The notes under the pieces: model-generated
What the model was told of the DNA's origin: nothing
Seen by the model: the letters and a program-made list of their open reading frames with translations, nothing else
The model's database searches: none
Translations under genes and position numbers: made by a program
Shown: piece by piece, positions 16,323-25,462 of the stretch
Position numbering within the stretch: the first letter of the stretch is position 1
Layout of the letters: each line of letters opens with the position of its first letter
Source of the DNA: Chitinophaga filiformis
GTDB lineage: Bacteria > Bacteroidota > Bacteroidia > Chitinophagales > Chitinophagaceae
Length of the DNA: 64,000 nt
Assembly (NCBI RefSeq): GCF_021646545.1
Contig: NZ_JAKIRP010000001.1
Span: 1-64,000, forward strand
Reading direction: 5' to 3'

Positions 16323-17795
16323 ATGAGTAACCCGAGCCTCAAAGAATATATTTTCAAAGATCCCAATAACCGCCCCTACGTCTGGACTGCCATTATCGGG
16401 ATCATTCTCCAGTTAATGTTCTTCAAATATCTCTATCCCTTTGCGAGTTACATTAATGGGGACTCCTATGCATACATGGAAACAGCGCACCAGAACCTGG
16501 CTATCAATACCTATCCGGTTGGCTACTCTATGTTCATACGCCTGTTCAGCGTATTTACACATTCAGATACAGCGCTGGTTGTATTCCAATATGTAATGTT
16601 ACAGGCCAGCCTGCTGTCTTTGGTATTTACACTGTTTTATTTTTATAATCCACACCGGTATACCCGGATCGGATTATTCGGCTTTATGCTGTTTAATCCG
16701 GTGTTTCTTTACCTGGCGAACTATGTATCCAGCGATACATTATTCCTGTCATTGAGCATCACCTGGTTCACGATATTGCTATGGATCATTTACCGCCCTT
16801 CCCGCAAGCTAATGATCTATCATGCTCTGGTACTGTTCCTGGCATTCACAGTGCGATATAATGCACTCTATTACCCTTTGATTGCTGGTATCGCATTCCT
16901 GCTATCCAAACAAAGCATCCTGCAAAAGGTATTGGGATTAGTAATCTGCGTCATATTAATAGGAAGCTTTATTGAATACAACAAGAGCAAATACTACGAA
17001 ATAAGCAAGAAGCGGATCTTCACCCCTTTTACAGGCTGGCAAATGGCGAACAATGCCATGTATGCATATAAGTTTGTTCCGAAAGATCAGCGAAAGCCTG
17101 TGCCCAAAAAGTACCAGGTGTTGGACAAAATGATCCGGGAGTATTTTGATAGTACGTTTAACAATCCTAAATACCCGTTTGAAATGATGATGGCGAGTAC
17201 AGTCTATATGTGGACCCCCGGCTTGCCCCTACGTAAATACATGGAAGATCAGTTCAAAAAGGACTCCACAGCCCCCGAGCTCAAACGCTGGGCCAGCGTA
17301 TCTCCCCTGTATGAAGAATATGGCAAATACATCATCAAACAATATCCGATGACATTCGCCAGGTATTATTTGCTACCGAATGCATTGAAGTATTACGCCC
17401 CTCCCATTGAGTTCCTTGAGTTCTACAGCACCGGCGTAGACAGCGTGCATCCGATTGCCCAGATGTGGTTCGAATACAAAAGCAATAAGATCACCACGAA
17501 GTTCAAAGACTTCAAGGTAGATATTTTGAACTTCTACCCCATCCTGGTAGGTACGATGAACGTGATCTTTTTCCTGGGAATGATCGGGTTTGTTCTGCTA
17601 CAGGGTTACAAACAGCAGCCGCTGATGGGTAAAGGGTTATTGCTCGTGGTCTGCCTCTGGCTAACAAACTTCGGGTTCAGCATCTTTGCCTCGCCCATTG
17701 CCTTGCGGTTTCAGTTATTCCCGATCTTGGTCATGACTTCTTTTGCCTTCCTTTTCATGGAATACCTCATAAAAGAAGCGACGAAAAAAGAATGA
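16323..17795 (+). CDS. GT-C-like polytopic membrane protein, paralogue A
   Basis: A 490-residue integral membrane protein with about ten transmembrane helices. After the first helix comes a loop with GDSYAYMETA (Asp47) and later TYPVGYSMFIRLF, the pattern of GT-C-fold glycosyltransferases and mannosyltransferase-like proteins, where an Asp in this loop is catalytic. A family-specific block, FTGWQMANNAMYAYK, and FARYYLLPNALKYYAPPIE recur in the paralogue at 19891-21357. GT-C enzymes move sugars from polyprenyl-phosphate carriers to lipids or proteins outside the membrane; the substrate here is unknown. An AraC-like gene follows by 108 bp on the same strand. Confidence 0.65.
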   Translation: MSNPSLKEYIFKDPNNRPYVWTAIIGIILQLMFFKYLYPFASYINGDSYAYMETAHQNLAINTYPVGYSMFIRLFSVFTHSDTALVVFQYVMLQASLLSLVFTLFYFYNPHRYTRIGLFGFMLFNPVFLYLANYVSSDTLFLSLSITWFTILLWIIYRPSRKLMIYHALVLFLAFTVRYNALYYPLIAGIAFLLSKQSILQKVLGLVICVILIGSFIEYNKSKYYEISKKRIFTPFTGWQMANNAMYAYKFVPKDQRKPVPKKYQVLDKMIREYFDSTFNNPKYPFEMMMASTVYMWTPGLPLRKYMEDQFKKDSTAPELKRWASVSPLYEEYGKYIIKQYPMTFARYYLLPNALKYYAPPIEFLEFYSTGVDSVHPIAQMWFEYKSNKITTKFKDFKVDILNFYPILVGTMNVIFFLGMIGFVLLQGYKQQPLMGKGLLLVVCLWLTNFGFSIFASPIALRFQLFPILVMTSFAFLFMEYLIKEATKKE

Positions 17796-17903
17796 TCACA
17801 CAGGCCTTTAAGCAGTATAGCAAAATTAATATGACCGGAGGAGACAAAAAACGAACCATTGCTCAACCTCGACTGTTATACTGCAAACATCCATTAAAGT
17901 TCA

Positions 17904-18896
17904 ATGTCACCGTTAGCACCAGGAAATGCCAAATTGCTGCCGCTGGAAGGTAAGCGCTCGTCAGATACGAATACGGCACGGATACCCGAAGAATATTTGC
18001 AGTTACTATTACCCTATGCTGGGGTCCATTACTGGAAGCACGCTAATGTTTATGTGCTTTCCCAGCATCTGCAGCTGGGAAAATTTTCGCTATGGGTACA
18101 TGATGCCACAGCCTATCGCGATCAGGTGATCTGTCCATTTGTTCCATACCCCATATATAGCTTACACTACCTGTTTGAAAGTAGTCTCAGCATCAGGATG
18201 CCGCATGCATATCCCTTTCAGCTGGAAGAAGATACCTGTAATCTGTTTTTACTGCGGCAAGGGGTGAGCCATCTTACACTGGAAGCCGGTACTAAGGCAG
18301 TATCTCTCCACCTGAACATACTCCCCGAACATATGTCCCAACTGGCAAAGAGCCATCCGACCCTGCTTCAAAAGCTTAGTAAAATCTCTCCTGGTAACCG
18401 GGTTATCAACAAACACCCTTACACGATCAATGCAGTCAGCAACCTGCTTGTTGCCAAAATACTGACCTGCCGTTACCTGAGGCAGGAGGCTACCTTATAC
18501 CTGGAGCGTTGCTGTACTGACCTGTTTAACATCTTTTGTCGCCAGCACGCCATTGAAGACAATTCCATGTACCATGACGATGTAGACACCTATGACGTGT
18601 ACCACAGGATTTTCGAGTACATGAAGACACGTACAAACATCTACTACGATATACATAAAATATCCTGGATGTATGAAATCCCGGAAAGGGAACTTGCGAC
18701 TGGTTTCCTGAACACTTTTGCCATCACACTGGAGGAATGCAGCCATATGTTGAAGATGATGAAGGCCTTCGACCTGCTAATGCAGCAGGACCGTGATTTC
18801 AGTGAAATAACTGCTGCTGTAGCAATGGATACAGAGAGTATGATTGCCAGCGTAGAACAATATTATAATTTTAAGATATCCGTTCAGCGAAACTAA
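17904..18896 (+). CDS. Degenerate AraC-like regulator, paralogue 2 of 4
   Basis: A 330-residue member of the AraC-like family described at 14052. It keeps NAKLLPLEGK, RIPEEYLQLLLPYAGVHYWK, FSLWVHDA, FESSL, CNLFLLRQG, AVSLHLNILPEH and ILTCRYL. The C-terminal part (ISWMYEIPERELATGFLNTF, AITLEECSHMLKMM) is the most diverged of the four, and the second helix-turn-helix is barely recognisable (TAAVAMDTESMIASVEQYY). The gene follows the GT-C-like gene on the same strand, unlike the other three members, which follow sigma/FecR genes or the GH2 gene. Its stop overlaps that of the convergent 18893-19291 gene by 4 bp. Confidence 0.62.
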   Translation: MSPLAPGNAKLLPLEGKRSSDTNTARIPEEYLQLLLPYAGVHYWKHANVYVLSQHLQLGKFSLWVHDATAYRDQVICPFVPYPIYSLHYLFESSLSIRMPHAYPFQLEEDTCNLFLLRQGVSHLTLEAGTKAVSLHLNILPEHMSQLAKSHPTLLQKLSKISPGNRVINKHPYTINAVSNLLVAKILTCRYLRQEATLYLERCCTDLFNIFCRQHAIEDNSMYHDDVDTYDVYHRIFEYMKTRTNIYYDIHKISWMYEIPERELATGFLNTFAITLEECSHMLKMMKAFDLLMQQDRDFSEITAAVAMDTESMIASVEQYYNFKISVQRN

Positions 18897-19291
18897 TGCT
18901 CCCCGGCATCATCATCCGATAATAGCCGTTTTTTCACGTCATTCCATGCCGCAAGTACGTCCGCATCGTCCATCGCCATATCGCAATCGACTAATTCTTC
19001 TCCCAGCATACCGTTCTCCCTTCTCCTCACATAGAAAAAAAGTAGCATCAGTAGTGTTGTACAGCCCACGGGAATAAGTCCGTCTTTTACGCTCAGGTTA
19101 ATGGTAAGTGGTGGTGTATCCAGGCCGCCTGTCCGCTGCTTTTCAAAAATGATCCTCACAGATCCCTGCTGAGTAGGCACAGGCTTGTGCAGCAATGGTA
19201 TCAACAACAACGTAATGAGCAATATGGCATTCGAAATGCCATGCTGGGTTCGCTTCTTCATATCTAAGGTGTAGTTCAATTTCTTCTTCAT
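18893..19291 (-). CDS. Small membrane protein of unknown function
   Basis: A 132-residue protein with two predicted transmembrane segments (about 19-37, ISNAILLITLLLIPLLH, and about 70-88, GLIPVGCTTLLMLLFFYV). Between them lies a periplasmic loop of about 30 residues. The C-terminal tail is very acidic (LVDCDMAMDDADVLAAWNDV, DDDAGEH). I do not recognise a family. The internal Met at residue 11 (MKKRTQHG) is an alternative start. It lies next to the 600-bp gap with long hairpins. Confidence 0.6.
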   Translation of the reverse strand: MKKKLNYTLDMKKRTQHGISNAILLITLLLIPLLHKPVPTQQGSVRIIFEKQRTGGLDTPPLTINLSVKDGLIPVGCTTLLMLLFFYVRRRENGMLGEELVDCDMAMDDADVLAAWNDVKKRLLSDDDAGEH

Positions 19292-19432
19292 GTAGTTAGT
19301 TTTATGTCCCCACTATATATAGTCTCTTTTTACAACCAAAAAGGATGAAAAGAAAGAAAGTTTTTTTATCCACATCCCGCCCTGCCACTCCAGCTCGTCC
19401 GAATTTTCACTGTCAACCTTTGTAATTGGTTC

Positions 19433-19530
19433 GGTTGACATTCGCTCAAGATAGGCTCATCCTCCCTTAATCCTCCGTTCAGGAACGGAAGATTAAGGGA
19501 GGATGAGCCTATCTTGAGCGAATGTCAACC
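19433..19530. repeat. Long hairpin 1 (48-bp arms, 2-base loop)
   Basis: Positions 19433-19480 pair with 19483-19530 with only one mismatch (19473/19490) across 48 positions and two bases between the arms. The left arm begins GGTTGACATTCGCTCAAGAT and the right arm ends with its complement. It is not a simple terminator: the arms are far too long and there is no T-run. Confidence 0.97.
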
Positions 19531-19598
19531 GGATCTTAAGCACATTATGGAAGATAAAGCCGGTCTTCAAACAAACATGTATCTATTCCGTACCAATC

Positions 19599-19697
19599 CG
19601 GTACCAATCCGGTACCAATGGCCTCATCTTATGTTCATCCTACGTTTTGAACGTAAGATGAACATAAGATGAGGCCATTGGTACCGGATTGGTACCG
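19599..19697. repeat. Long hairpin 2 (48-bp arms, 3-base loop)
   Basis: Positions 19599-19646 pair with 19650-19697 with one mismatch (19640/19656). The outer part of the left arm contains tandem 11-base CCGGTACCAAT-like units, one more than the right arm has. The arm length equals that of hairpin 1, but the sequences are unrelated. Confidence 0.96.
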
Positions 19698-19774
19698 AAT
19701 ACATACTATAGGGATGGCAAAACATCATTAACAAAACATAATAGGGCTCCGTTAGGAGCCTCGTGTTTGTAGCG

Positions 19775-19810
19775 CGGGGTTTCAACCCCGGGGACAGGGT
19801 TGAAACCCCG
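19775..19810. repeat. GC-rich inverted repeat
   Basis: CGGGGTTTCAACCC (19775-19788) pairs with GGGTTGAAACCCCG (19797-19810) across an 8-base loop. A partial third copy follows (GGGTGAAATCCGGGG, from about 19818). Confidence 0.9.
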
Positions 19811-19890
19811 GAGAAACGGGTGAAATCCGGGGTCAGGCCCCCCGGGTAACAAAACGTCATTAACAAAACGTCATCGAGCACCGGCCGGTG

Positions 19891-21357
19891 TCAACCACGT
19901 GTTTTACCAGCCGAAAAAACAATTTCCCACAGCAACACACCAAACACGACCCCCAATATCATATTAAACAGCTGATATCGCAACACCACCGGTGAAGCAA
20001 GCACGCTGAATCCATAATGCACGATCCAGTAAAACGTGCCTATTCTTAAAGCACTCCGGAATTTGATATCCGCAAAGGAAGGACCGGATACGCTGTAATA
20101 CGCGATCCATCCGGAAATGAACAACAGGATAATGAAGACCATGAGTGCAGGATAATAATCGAACAGGATCAGCTCCCGTTTATTGGAAACGGTATAGATC
20201 TTATTAGAAGGATAATGGAACCAGGTCTGTGCAATAGGCCATACGGTATCTCGCCCGTCGTTGTACACACCCAGGTTTTCCACAGGTGGATATGCATACT
20301 GGAAAAAGTTCGGCAGTAGAAAATAGCGGAAATAGGGTATCGGGTATTGGCTGATCAGGTATTTGCCGTAATCATTGTACAATGGCGCCACCGCTGCCAT
20401 CTGGCGGAGATGAACGGCATTATCGGCTATGTTTACCGCACCGGGGGAGGGTTGTAACGGCGATGTTGCATCCCACAGGTAAAAAGCCATTAAAGGGCCA
20501 TCGGGTCGCTGGAACATAGGGATGTGTTGCAGTGAATCGAGGTACGCATTCACCTTACGATGGATAGCTGCAAATTGCGGAGGTACCTGCAAAGGAGGCC
20601 GCTCCGGCATATGCGCATAGGCATGTACGGCATTATTCGCCATCTGCCAGCCGCTGAAGGCGGAGAACTGCCGCGTGCCCATTACCTTTTCAGATTGCCC
20701 CGTAGTGTATAGCATAAAGCCGCCGATCATGCCGGCCATGATCAGACCACTGGTTATCTTAACGCGTACAGTAAAAGGACAAAAGACTATAACGGTAATA
20801 CTGACTACCGGATAGATCAATGCGTGGTACCTGACGGTATAAGCGAGCAGCAACACCAGCAAATGGGCAGCCAATAACCATTTGGAAGGCTGGTACACTA
20901 ATCTGAATAACTGGGAGATCCAGATAAGGCTGATACCGATAAAATACACATCGCTGGTTACATAATTACTCAGGTAAAGGATGGCTGGATTGAGGAACAG
21001 AAAGGCGAAGATCAACCTGCGGGACCATTTCCCAACTGTTGTCAGATCAAGGATGGTAAAAAAGAAATACAGCGCGCAGATATGATAAAAGCAGTATTGT
21101 ATGAGGACGAGCGCAGTATCCCAATGGGTAAAGAAACCAACAAAGCGGATCAGCTTTGCATAACCTACCGGCCACATATTCGCATCTGCATTGGTATAGG
21201 CACTACGGAGATAATTGTAGGAATCCTGCATGAAATTAGGGAACGGATAAAAATACTTGAAAACAACAAACTGCAGCAACATGGTGAACATCGCCAGGTA
21301 TACATATCTCTTAAAACGCATTCTCATCATATGGAGGAATTTATAGGGCCGGGCCAA
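19891..21357 (-). CDS. GT-C-like polytopic membrane protein, paralogue B
   Basis: A 488-residue membrane protein paralogous to 16323-17795 over its full length. Conserved landmarks are QDSYNYLRSAY (Asp45), MWPVGYAKLIRF, LSNYVTSDVYFIGISL, FSGWQMANNAVHAYAHM and YFRYFLLPNFFQYAYPPVE. About ten transmembrane helices are present. The Asp-containing loop after helix 1 supports a GT-C-fold enzyme. It is divergently oriented from the S9 peptidase gene of locus B with only 86 bp between them, so the two may share a control region. Substrate unknown. Confidence 0.65.
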   Translation of the reverse strand: MARPYKFLHMMRMRFKRYVYLAMFTMLLQFVVFKYFYPFPNFMQDSYNYLRSAYTNADANMWPVGYAKLIRFVGFFTHWDTALVLIQYCFYHICALYFFFTILDLTTVGKWSRRLIFAFLFLNPAILYLSNYVTSDVYFIGISLIWISQLFRLVYQPSKWLLAAHLLVLLLAYTVRYHALIYPVVSITVIVFCPFTVRVKITSGLIMAGMIGGFMLYTTGQSEKVMGTRQFSAFSGWQMANNAVHAYAHMPERPPLQVPPQFAAIHRKVNAYLDSLQHIPMFQRPDGPLMAFYLWDATSPLQPSPGAVNIADNAVHLRQMAAVAPLYNDYGKYLISQYPIPYFRYFLLPNFFQYAYPPVENLGVYNDGRDTVWPIAQTWFHYPSNKIYTVSNKRELILFDYYPALMVFIILLFISGWIAYYSVSGPSFADIKFRSALRIGTFYWIVHYGFSVLASPVVLRYQLFNMILGVVFGVLLWEIVFSAGKTRG

Positions 21358-21443
21358 TAACCAGGTTTGGAGATAGAGAATATTTTTGAAAGCAGTTAAA
21401 ATTAGTGGTTAAATGCTAAATTAGACAACATTAAAGCACTGCT

Positions 21444-23672
21444 GTGTTAGCCACCAAACGCATATCGATCCCTGTGCTGCTCTGCTGCTGCCATTTCATG
21501 GCGTGGGCCCAACAACCGCTTATTACCAATGATAGTTACCTTACCTGGACAAGGCTGTCCCCTGCTTACGGCATCCGGAACGATGGACAATATGTGTGGT
21601 ATCAGTATGGCTCACCCGCAACGGGAGATGTATTGGTATTGCGTTCGGCAGATGATAAACTGCACCGTGAATTTCCACGTGGATTCAATCCTGCCTTTTC
21701 GGGTAACAGCTTTTTCTTCCAGCTACCAGGAGATACGCTGGCGGTTTGCTCGGCAGATAGTATCACCTATTTGCCGGATGTGATCCACTATACCATCGAA
21801 CAACACCAGCTCCTATTGCAAAAACCGGATACGCTGATCTGGATGGACCTCAATACCGGTCGCAGTAATACAATTCATACGGGAGAAGTCAGCCAGATAG
21901 CCTTCAACGGGCAACAGCTGGCGTTTATCACCGGCCGCACCCTCAGGTATTATCAGCCGGATGTGGATAGCGTCAGGACATTACACGACAGCTGCACTGG
22001 TCCTTTACAGTTTTCCAGGGATAGGAAGCGGATCATCTGTCAGTTATTGCCCGCTAAACTACCCTCGAGGGACGAGATCAGGATCTGGCATTATCACGAT
22101 TACTATCTGCAAAGGCCTCCACCTGTCCTGACTACGGTCGTCATCCGGCTGGAAGATGCGCAGGTACTGTCTGTCAATGTACCGGGTACACAGATCGCCT
22201 ACCAGGATGGTGGAAGGTATATCATTACCCAAAACAGTCTTAATTACCAGGAATATTATTGGAATAAAACGGTGATCTCTACGCTTTATCTCGTAGATAC
22301 CCACACCGGCGAAAGAAAAGCCATCGCGGCGAATAAAGACAACCTGCTCATCCAGCCAGCTATTTCACCCGGCGAAAGATTTATGACATGGCTCGATCCT
22401 TCCAGTCACTATATCCGTTGTTATGAAATTGCAACAGGCCATACACGCGATCTGCTAAAAGGAATTGAAGTGGCACAATGGACGGCGGGCGATAGCGCCG
22501 TTTTTATCCATACGGCTGTTGACGTCTGGCAGGTAGATCCAACAGGGCAAAAGCCTGCTGTGAACATGACAGGAGGCAAACAAAGGCATACCATTTTCCG
22601 CCTGCTCTTCCCCGGTATATTCGTAGCCTTTGATACAAAAACAAAACAAAATGGTTTCTGGAGATGGCGCCACAACAGCTTGGCACCCTGTACGATGGAT
22701 GACTGCTTATACTACTGGCCACAATATCCACTGGATCAATACAAACCCCTTAAAGCAAAGGATACCACTATCTACCTGCTGTCACGCATGGAGGCTACAG
22801 AAAGCCCGAATCTGTTACTGACAGATGATTTTAGTCGTTTTACCCGGCTTACCAACATCCGGCCGGAGGCAGCGTATAACTGGCTGACGGTGGAATTAAC
22901 GAAAGCTGGCCTGTTGTACAAACCAGCCAATTTCAATCCGCAGCAAAAATACCCGATCATCTTCCACTACTATGAACGGAGCAAGGATTACCTGCACAGG
23001 TACCTGCCGCCTGCATTAAGTGAAGGCAGTTTCAATGTAGCGACCTATGTCAGCAACGGGTACATTGTATGCATCCCTGACATCCGCACAAAAAAGGGAC
23101 GTCCCGGCAGCAGTGCTGCCAAAGCAGTGTTACGGGCAGCAAAGTACCTGTCTGCCTTCCCTTGGGTGGACCGGCAGAAAATGGGATTGCAGGGACATAG
23201 TTTCGGTGGATATATCACCAACTACATCATCACGCACAGCGATCTGTTCGCCGCCGCGCAGGCCAGTGCAGGCCCGGTCAACTTCTTCAGTGGGTATGGG
23301 GCTATCCGGAAAATCACAGGTACTGCCATGCAGCAGTTGTACGAACAAGGACAAAATAAGATGGGTGTTACACCCTGGGACAGACCCCGACTATACCGCA
23401 AAAACTCCCCCGTCATCCGTGCAAACAAGGTACATACGCCCCTGCTGCTGATGCATAACGACAACGACAATGCCGTACCGTTTGCGCAAGGTATAGAGCT
23501 GTTCACCGCTTTAAGGCGGTTGCAACGACCTGTATGGCTGATCCAGTATAAGGATGAAGGACATCAGTTATTCCGCGATCCGCAGAAACTGGATTTCACC
23601 GTCCGGCAGCAACAGTTCTTCGACCACTATCTGAAAGGTAAACCGGCTCCGGACTGGATGAAAGATCATTGA
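21444..23672 (+). CDS. Secreted S9-family serine peptidase, locus B
   Basis: A 742-residue paralogue of the enzyme at 1804-4452, shorter in the propeller part. The signal peptide is present (ISIPVLLCCCHFMAWAQ). The start appears to be the GTG at 21444, because a stop lies four codons upstream in this frame. The catalytic residues are Ser586 in GHSFGGY, Asp675 in NDNDNAVP and His707 in KDEGHQL. It should cleave short peptides outside the cytoplasm. Unlike locus A, the gene is inverted relative to susD: it runs toward the small secreted gene and their 3' ends overlap by 7 bp. Composition is GC-richer than the locus A enzyme. Confidence 0.88.
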   Translation: MLATKRISIPVLLCCCHFMAWAQQPLITNDSYLTWTRLSPAYGIRNDGQYVWYQYGSPATGDVLVLRSADDKLHREFPRGFNPAFSGNSFFFQLPGDTLAVCSADSITYLPDVIHYTIEQHQLLLQKPDTLIWMDLNTGRSNTIHTGEVSQIAFNGQQLAFITGRTLRYYQPDVDSVRTLHDSCTGPLQFSRDRKRIICQLLPAKLPSRDEIRIWHYHDYYLQRPPPVLTTVVIRLEDAQVLSVNVPGTQIAYQDGGRYIITQNSLNYQEYYWNKTVISTLYLVDTHTGERKAIAANKDNLLIQPAISPGERFMTWLDPSSHYIRCYEIATGHTRDLLKGIEVAQWTAGDSAVFIHTAVDVWQVDPTGQKPAVNMTGGKQRHTIFRLLFPGIFVAFDTKTKQNGFWRWRHNSLAPCTMDDCLYYWPQYPLDQYKPLKAKDTTIYLLSRMEATESPNLLLTDDFSRFTRLTNIRPEAAYNWLTVELTKAGLLYKPANFNPQQKYPIIFHYYERSKDYLHRYLPPALSEGSFNVATYVSNGYIVCIPDIRTKKGRPGSSAAKAVLRAAKYLSAFPWVDRQKMGLQGHSFGGYITNYIITHSDLFAAAQASAGPVNFFSGYGAIRKITGTAMQQLYEQGQNKMGVTPWDRPRLYRKNSPVIRANKVHTPLLLMHNDNDNAVPFAQGIELFTALRRLQRPVWLIQYKDEGHQLFRDPQKLDFTVRQQQFFDHYLKGKPAPDWMKDH

Positions 23673-24010
23673 CCATTGTCATCGTAGATGCCTAGCCAGG
23701 TAGACCATGCAGGTCCTGATACTACGGTAATAAAGTAAAAAGCGCCACCGACAGTAGTGGTAGATTGGGTAGTGCCTGTATACAAAGGTATAGGCACATT
23801 AACCGGCTGCTCCCATGTGTCCGTACGGAAGGTACGATAGGGCGATAATGTGGCATAGGTAAGGTTTCTTGAAGCTCCGTTCTGGGAGAAATTACCTGTG
23901 GTGCGGTAATAGAGATTATTCAGTTGCCGCCGTTTGACCTTGAATGACATTGTCCCCGCCAAAAGTGCAAACAAGGCAATCATAGTTAAAATAATCCTGG
24001 CCTTTTTCAT
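23666..24010 (-). CDS. Small secreted protein, locus B
   Basis: A 114-residue protein with a signal peptide (MKKARIILTMIALFALLAGT, then MSFK) nearly interchangeable with that of 4726-5058. The mature part differs: aromatic and Thr-rich (YYRTTGNFSQNGASRNLTYA, TTQSTTTVGGAFYFITVV) and without cysteines. It lies 88 bp after susD on the same strand, as expected for the last gene of a susC-susD unit. The retained signal region with a replaced mature part suggests rapid divergence or different cargo. Role unknown. Confidence 0.68.
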   Translation of the reverse strand: MKKARIILTMIALFALLAGTMSFKVKRRQLNNLYYRTTGNFSQNGASRNLTYATLSPYRTFRTDTWEQPVNVPIPLYTGTTQSTTTVGGAFYFITVVSGPAWSTWLGIYDDNGQ

Positions 24011-24098
24011 AACATAAAGTGTTTGAATTAAAGGTAGAATAACTAAAATGGAAAAGAATTAGGAACAAAAAACAGGACTTTGGAGACAGCGTTTATTC

Positions 24099-25451
24099 TT
24101 AGTACCCCTCGTTTTGTGTCAGGTTCGGGTTTAACAATATCTCACTTTGAGGAATAGGATACCATTGCTGATAGTTTTTCCAGTCGCCGCCTTTCGCTGC
24201 AGCGGCATCCTTCATGACGGTATTGACCTTATGGGTACGTTTGAGGTCTAACCAACGGTGGCCCCATTCAGAGAACAATTCCACCTGCCTTTCATGTTGT
24301 ATCGCATCATCCAGTTTACCTGTGCCATTGATCTTCGGCGCTGGTAAACCCGCCCGCTGTCTGACCATCATCAGGTCTTTCAGTGCCCCGTCCTTGTCGG
24401 CCGAATGTAACCTGGCTTCTGCCCTGATGAGGTATTGTTCTGCCAGACGTAATACCATGAGGTATTCTGTTACCGGCTTTGCAGGGTCTGTTGCTTTGTA
24501 TTTGTAAGGATAATGATCATTTGTACTACCCAGCCAGTATTGTTGACGCAGATCATCTTTTTCCAATGTCTGCATGAATGACGGTGCTGCGAATACAGGG
24601 CGCTGTTCTATGAACAACATGGCATCATCGGTAAAAGTCTTATTCACCGGTTGTAGCTGCCAGATGGCTTCTTTGCTATTTTTCAGGAAGACTTTGGACA
24701 ATGCTACTGTATCGTAAACGCCTTTATTGTCAATAACAGCCGTTGCAGCTGCGATAGCTGCCTGCCAGTTATTCCGGTACAAATGTACCCGGGCCAGTAA
24801 AGCAGTAGCTGCCCATTTGTTGGGCCGCAAGCGATCGGACGTAGCAGTCAGGATATTTGCCTGTACATAGTCTGTACGCAGCAAGGAGGCAGCATCTTCC
24901 AGGTCTTTTATGATCAGTTCATACACCTTCACAACCGGTGTGCGGGGCAGGGTAGCATTGACCTTGTAGTCAGTGCCGGTCACCAGTGGTACTTCACCAA
25001 AAAGATTCACCAGGTAGAAGTAACAGAAAGCCCTGACGAACTTTGCTTCTCCTGCTAATTGTTGCCTGACCGCAAAGGTAAGGCGGGTGGAAGCTGCCAG
25101 TCCTTCAATAGCGCCATTGGCCTGGCCGATGTATAAGTACAACAATCTCCATAGGGGTACGGCATCAGGCGTCAGTTGGTTTCTATACATCATCAGGGGC
25201 AATTCATCTTCCTGTTGTAACAGGAACTCATCGGCAGAGAGGCCGCATAGATAGGAAAGTCCTTCTGCGCCCATGAAGGCGCCATCATTGCTCATGTTAT
25301 AGAACAATCCTGTCAGCACTTTAGCAGCGCTGGTATCAGACTGATAGATGGTGCCAGAAGTGCCGCCATCCACCGGTTCTCCGGGGTCCAGCAGTTTGCG
25401 GCAGCTACCATAAAGCAGCAGGAAGAAGAGCAATAATATTTTCCTTTGCAT
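24099..25451 (-). CDS. SusD/RagB-family outer-membrane lipoprotein, locus B
   Basis: A 450-residue protein with a lipobox (LLYGSC, then RKLLDPGEPVDGG). It carries the same blocks as the locus A SusD: KFVRAFCYFYLVNLFGEVPL, TALLARVHLYRNNWQAA, QYLIRAEARLHSADKDGAL, AIQHERQVELFSEWGHRWLD and WYPIPQSEILLNPNLTQNEG. It is the surface lid of the SusC at 25463-28510, whose stop is 11 bp upstream, so the two are cotranscribed. At 450 residues it is among the shorter SusD proteins, like its paralogue. Confidence 0.95.
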   Translation of the reverse strand: MQRKILLLFFLLLYGSCRKLLDPGEPVDGGTSGTIYQSDTSAAKVLTGLFYNMSNDGAFMGAEGLSYLCGLSADEFLLQQEDELPLMMYRNQLTPDAVPLWRLLYLYIGQANGAIEGLAASTRLTFAVRQQLAGEAKFVRAFCYFYLVNLFGEVPLVTGTDYKVNATLPRTPVVKVYELIIKDLEDAASLLRTDYVQANILTATSDRLRPNKWAATALLARVHLYRNNWQAAIAAATAVIDNKGVYDTVALSKVFLKNSKEAIWQLQPVNKTFTDDAMLFIEQRPVFAAPSFMQTLEKDDLRQQYWLGSTNDHYPYKYKATDPAKPVTEYLMVLRLAEQYLIRAEARLHSADKDGALKDLMMVRQRAGLPAPKINGTGKLDDAIQHERQVELFSEWGHRWLDLKRTHKVNTVMKDAAAAKGGDWKNYQQWYPIPQSEILLNPNLTQNEGY

Positions 25452-25462
25452 TCCCTAAAGGT

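Larger units (their letters stand above)
19292..19890. other. 600-bp gap packed with inverted repeats
   Basis: No gene is visible between the minus-strand start at 19291 and the stop at 19891. The gap holds two 98-99-bp near-perfect hairpins and a smaller stem, listed separately. It also holds a GGCTCC/GGAGCC stem at about 19745-19760 and repeats of an AACAAAACRTCATT-like word near 19727-19740 and 19848-19874. Confidence 0.85.

Noticed and set aside
17831..17953. 40-codon plus-strand frame starting at 17831
   Set aside because: It overlaps the start of the AraC-like gene in another frame and has no recognisable features.
19433..19810. Series of hairpins as a possible CRISPR array
   Set aside because: The units are unrelated palindromes, not direct repeats separated by unique spacers, and there are no cas genes.
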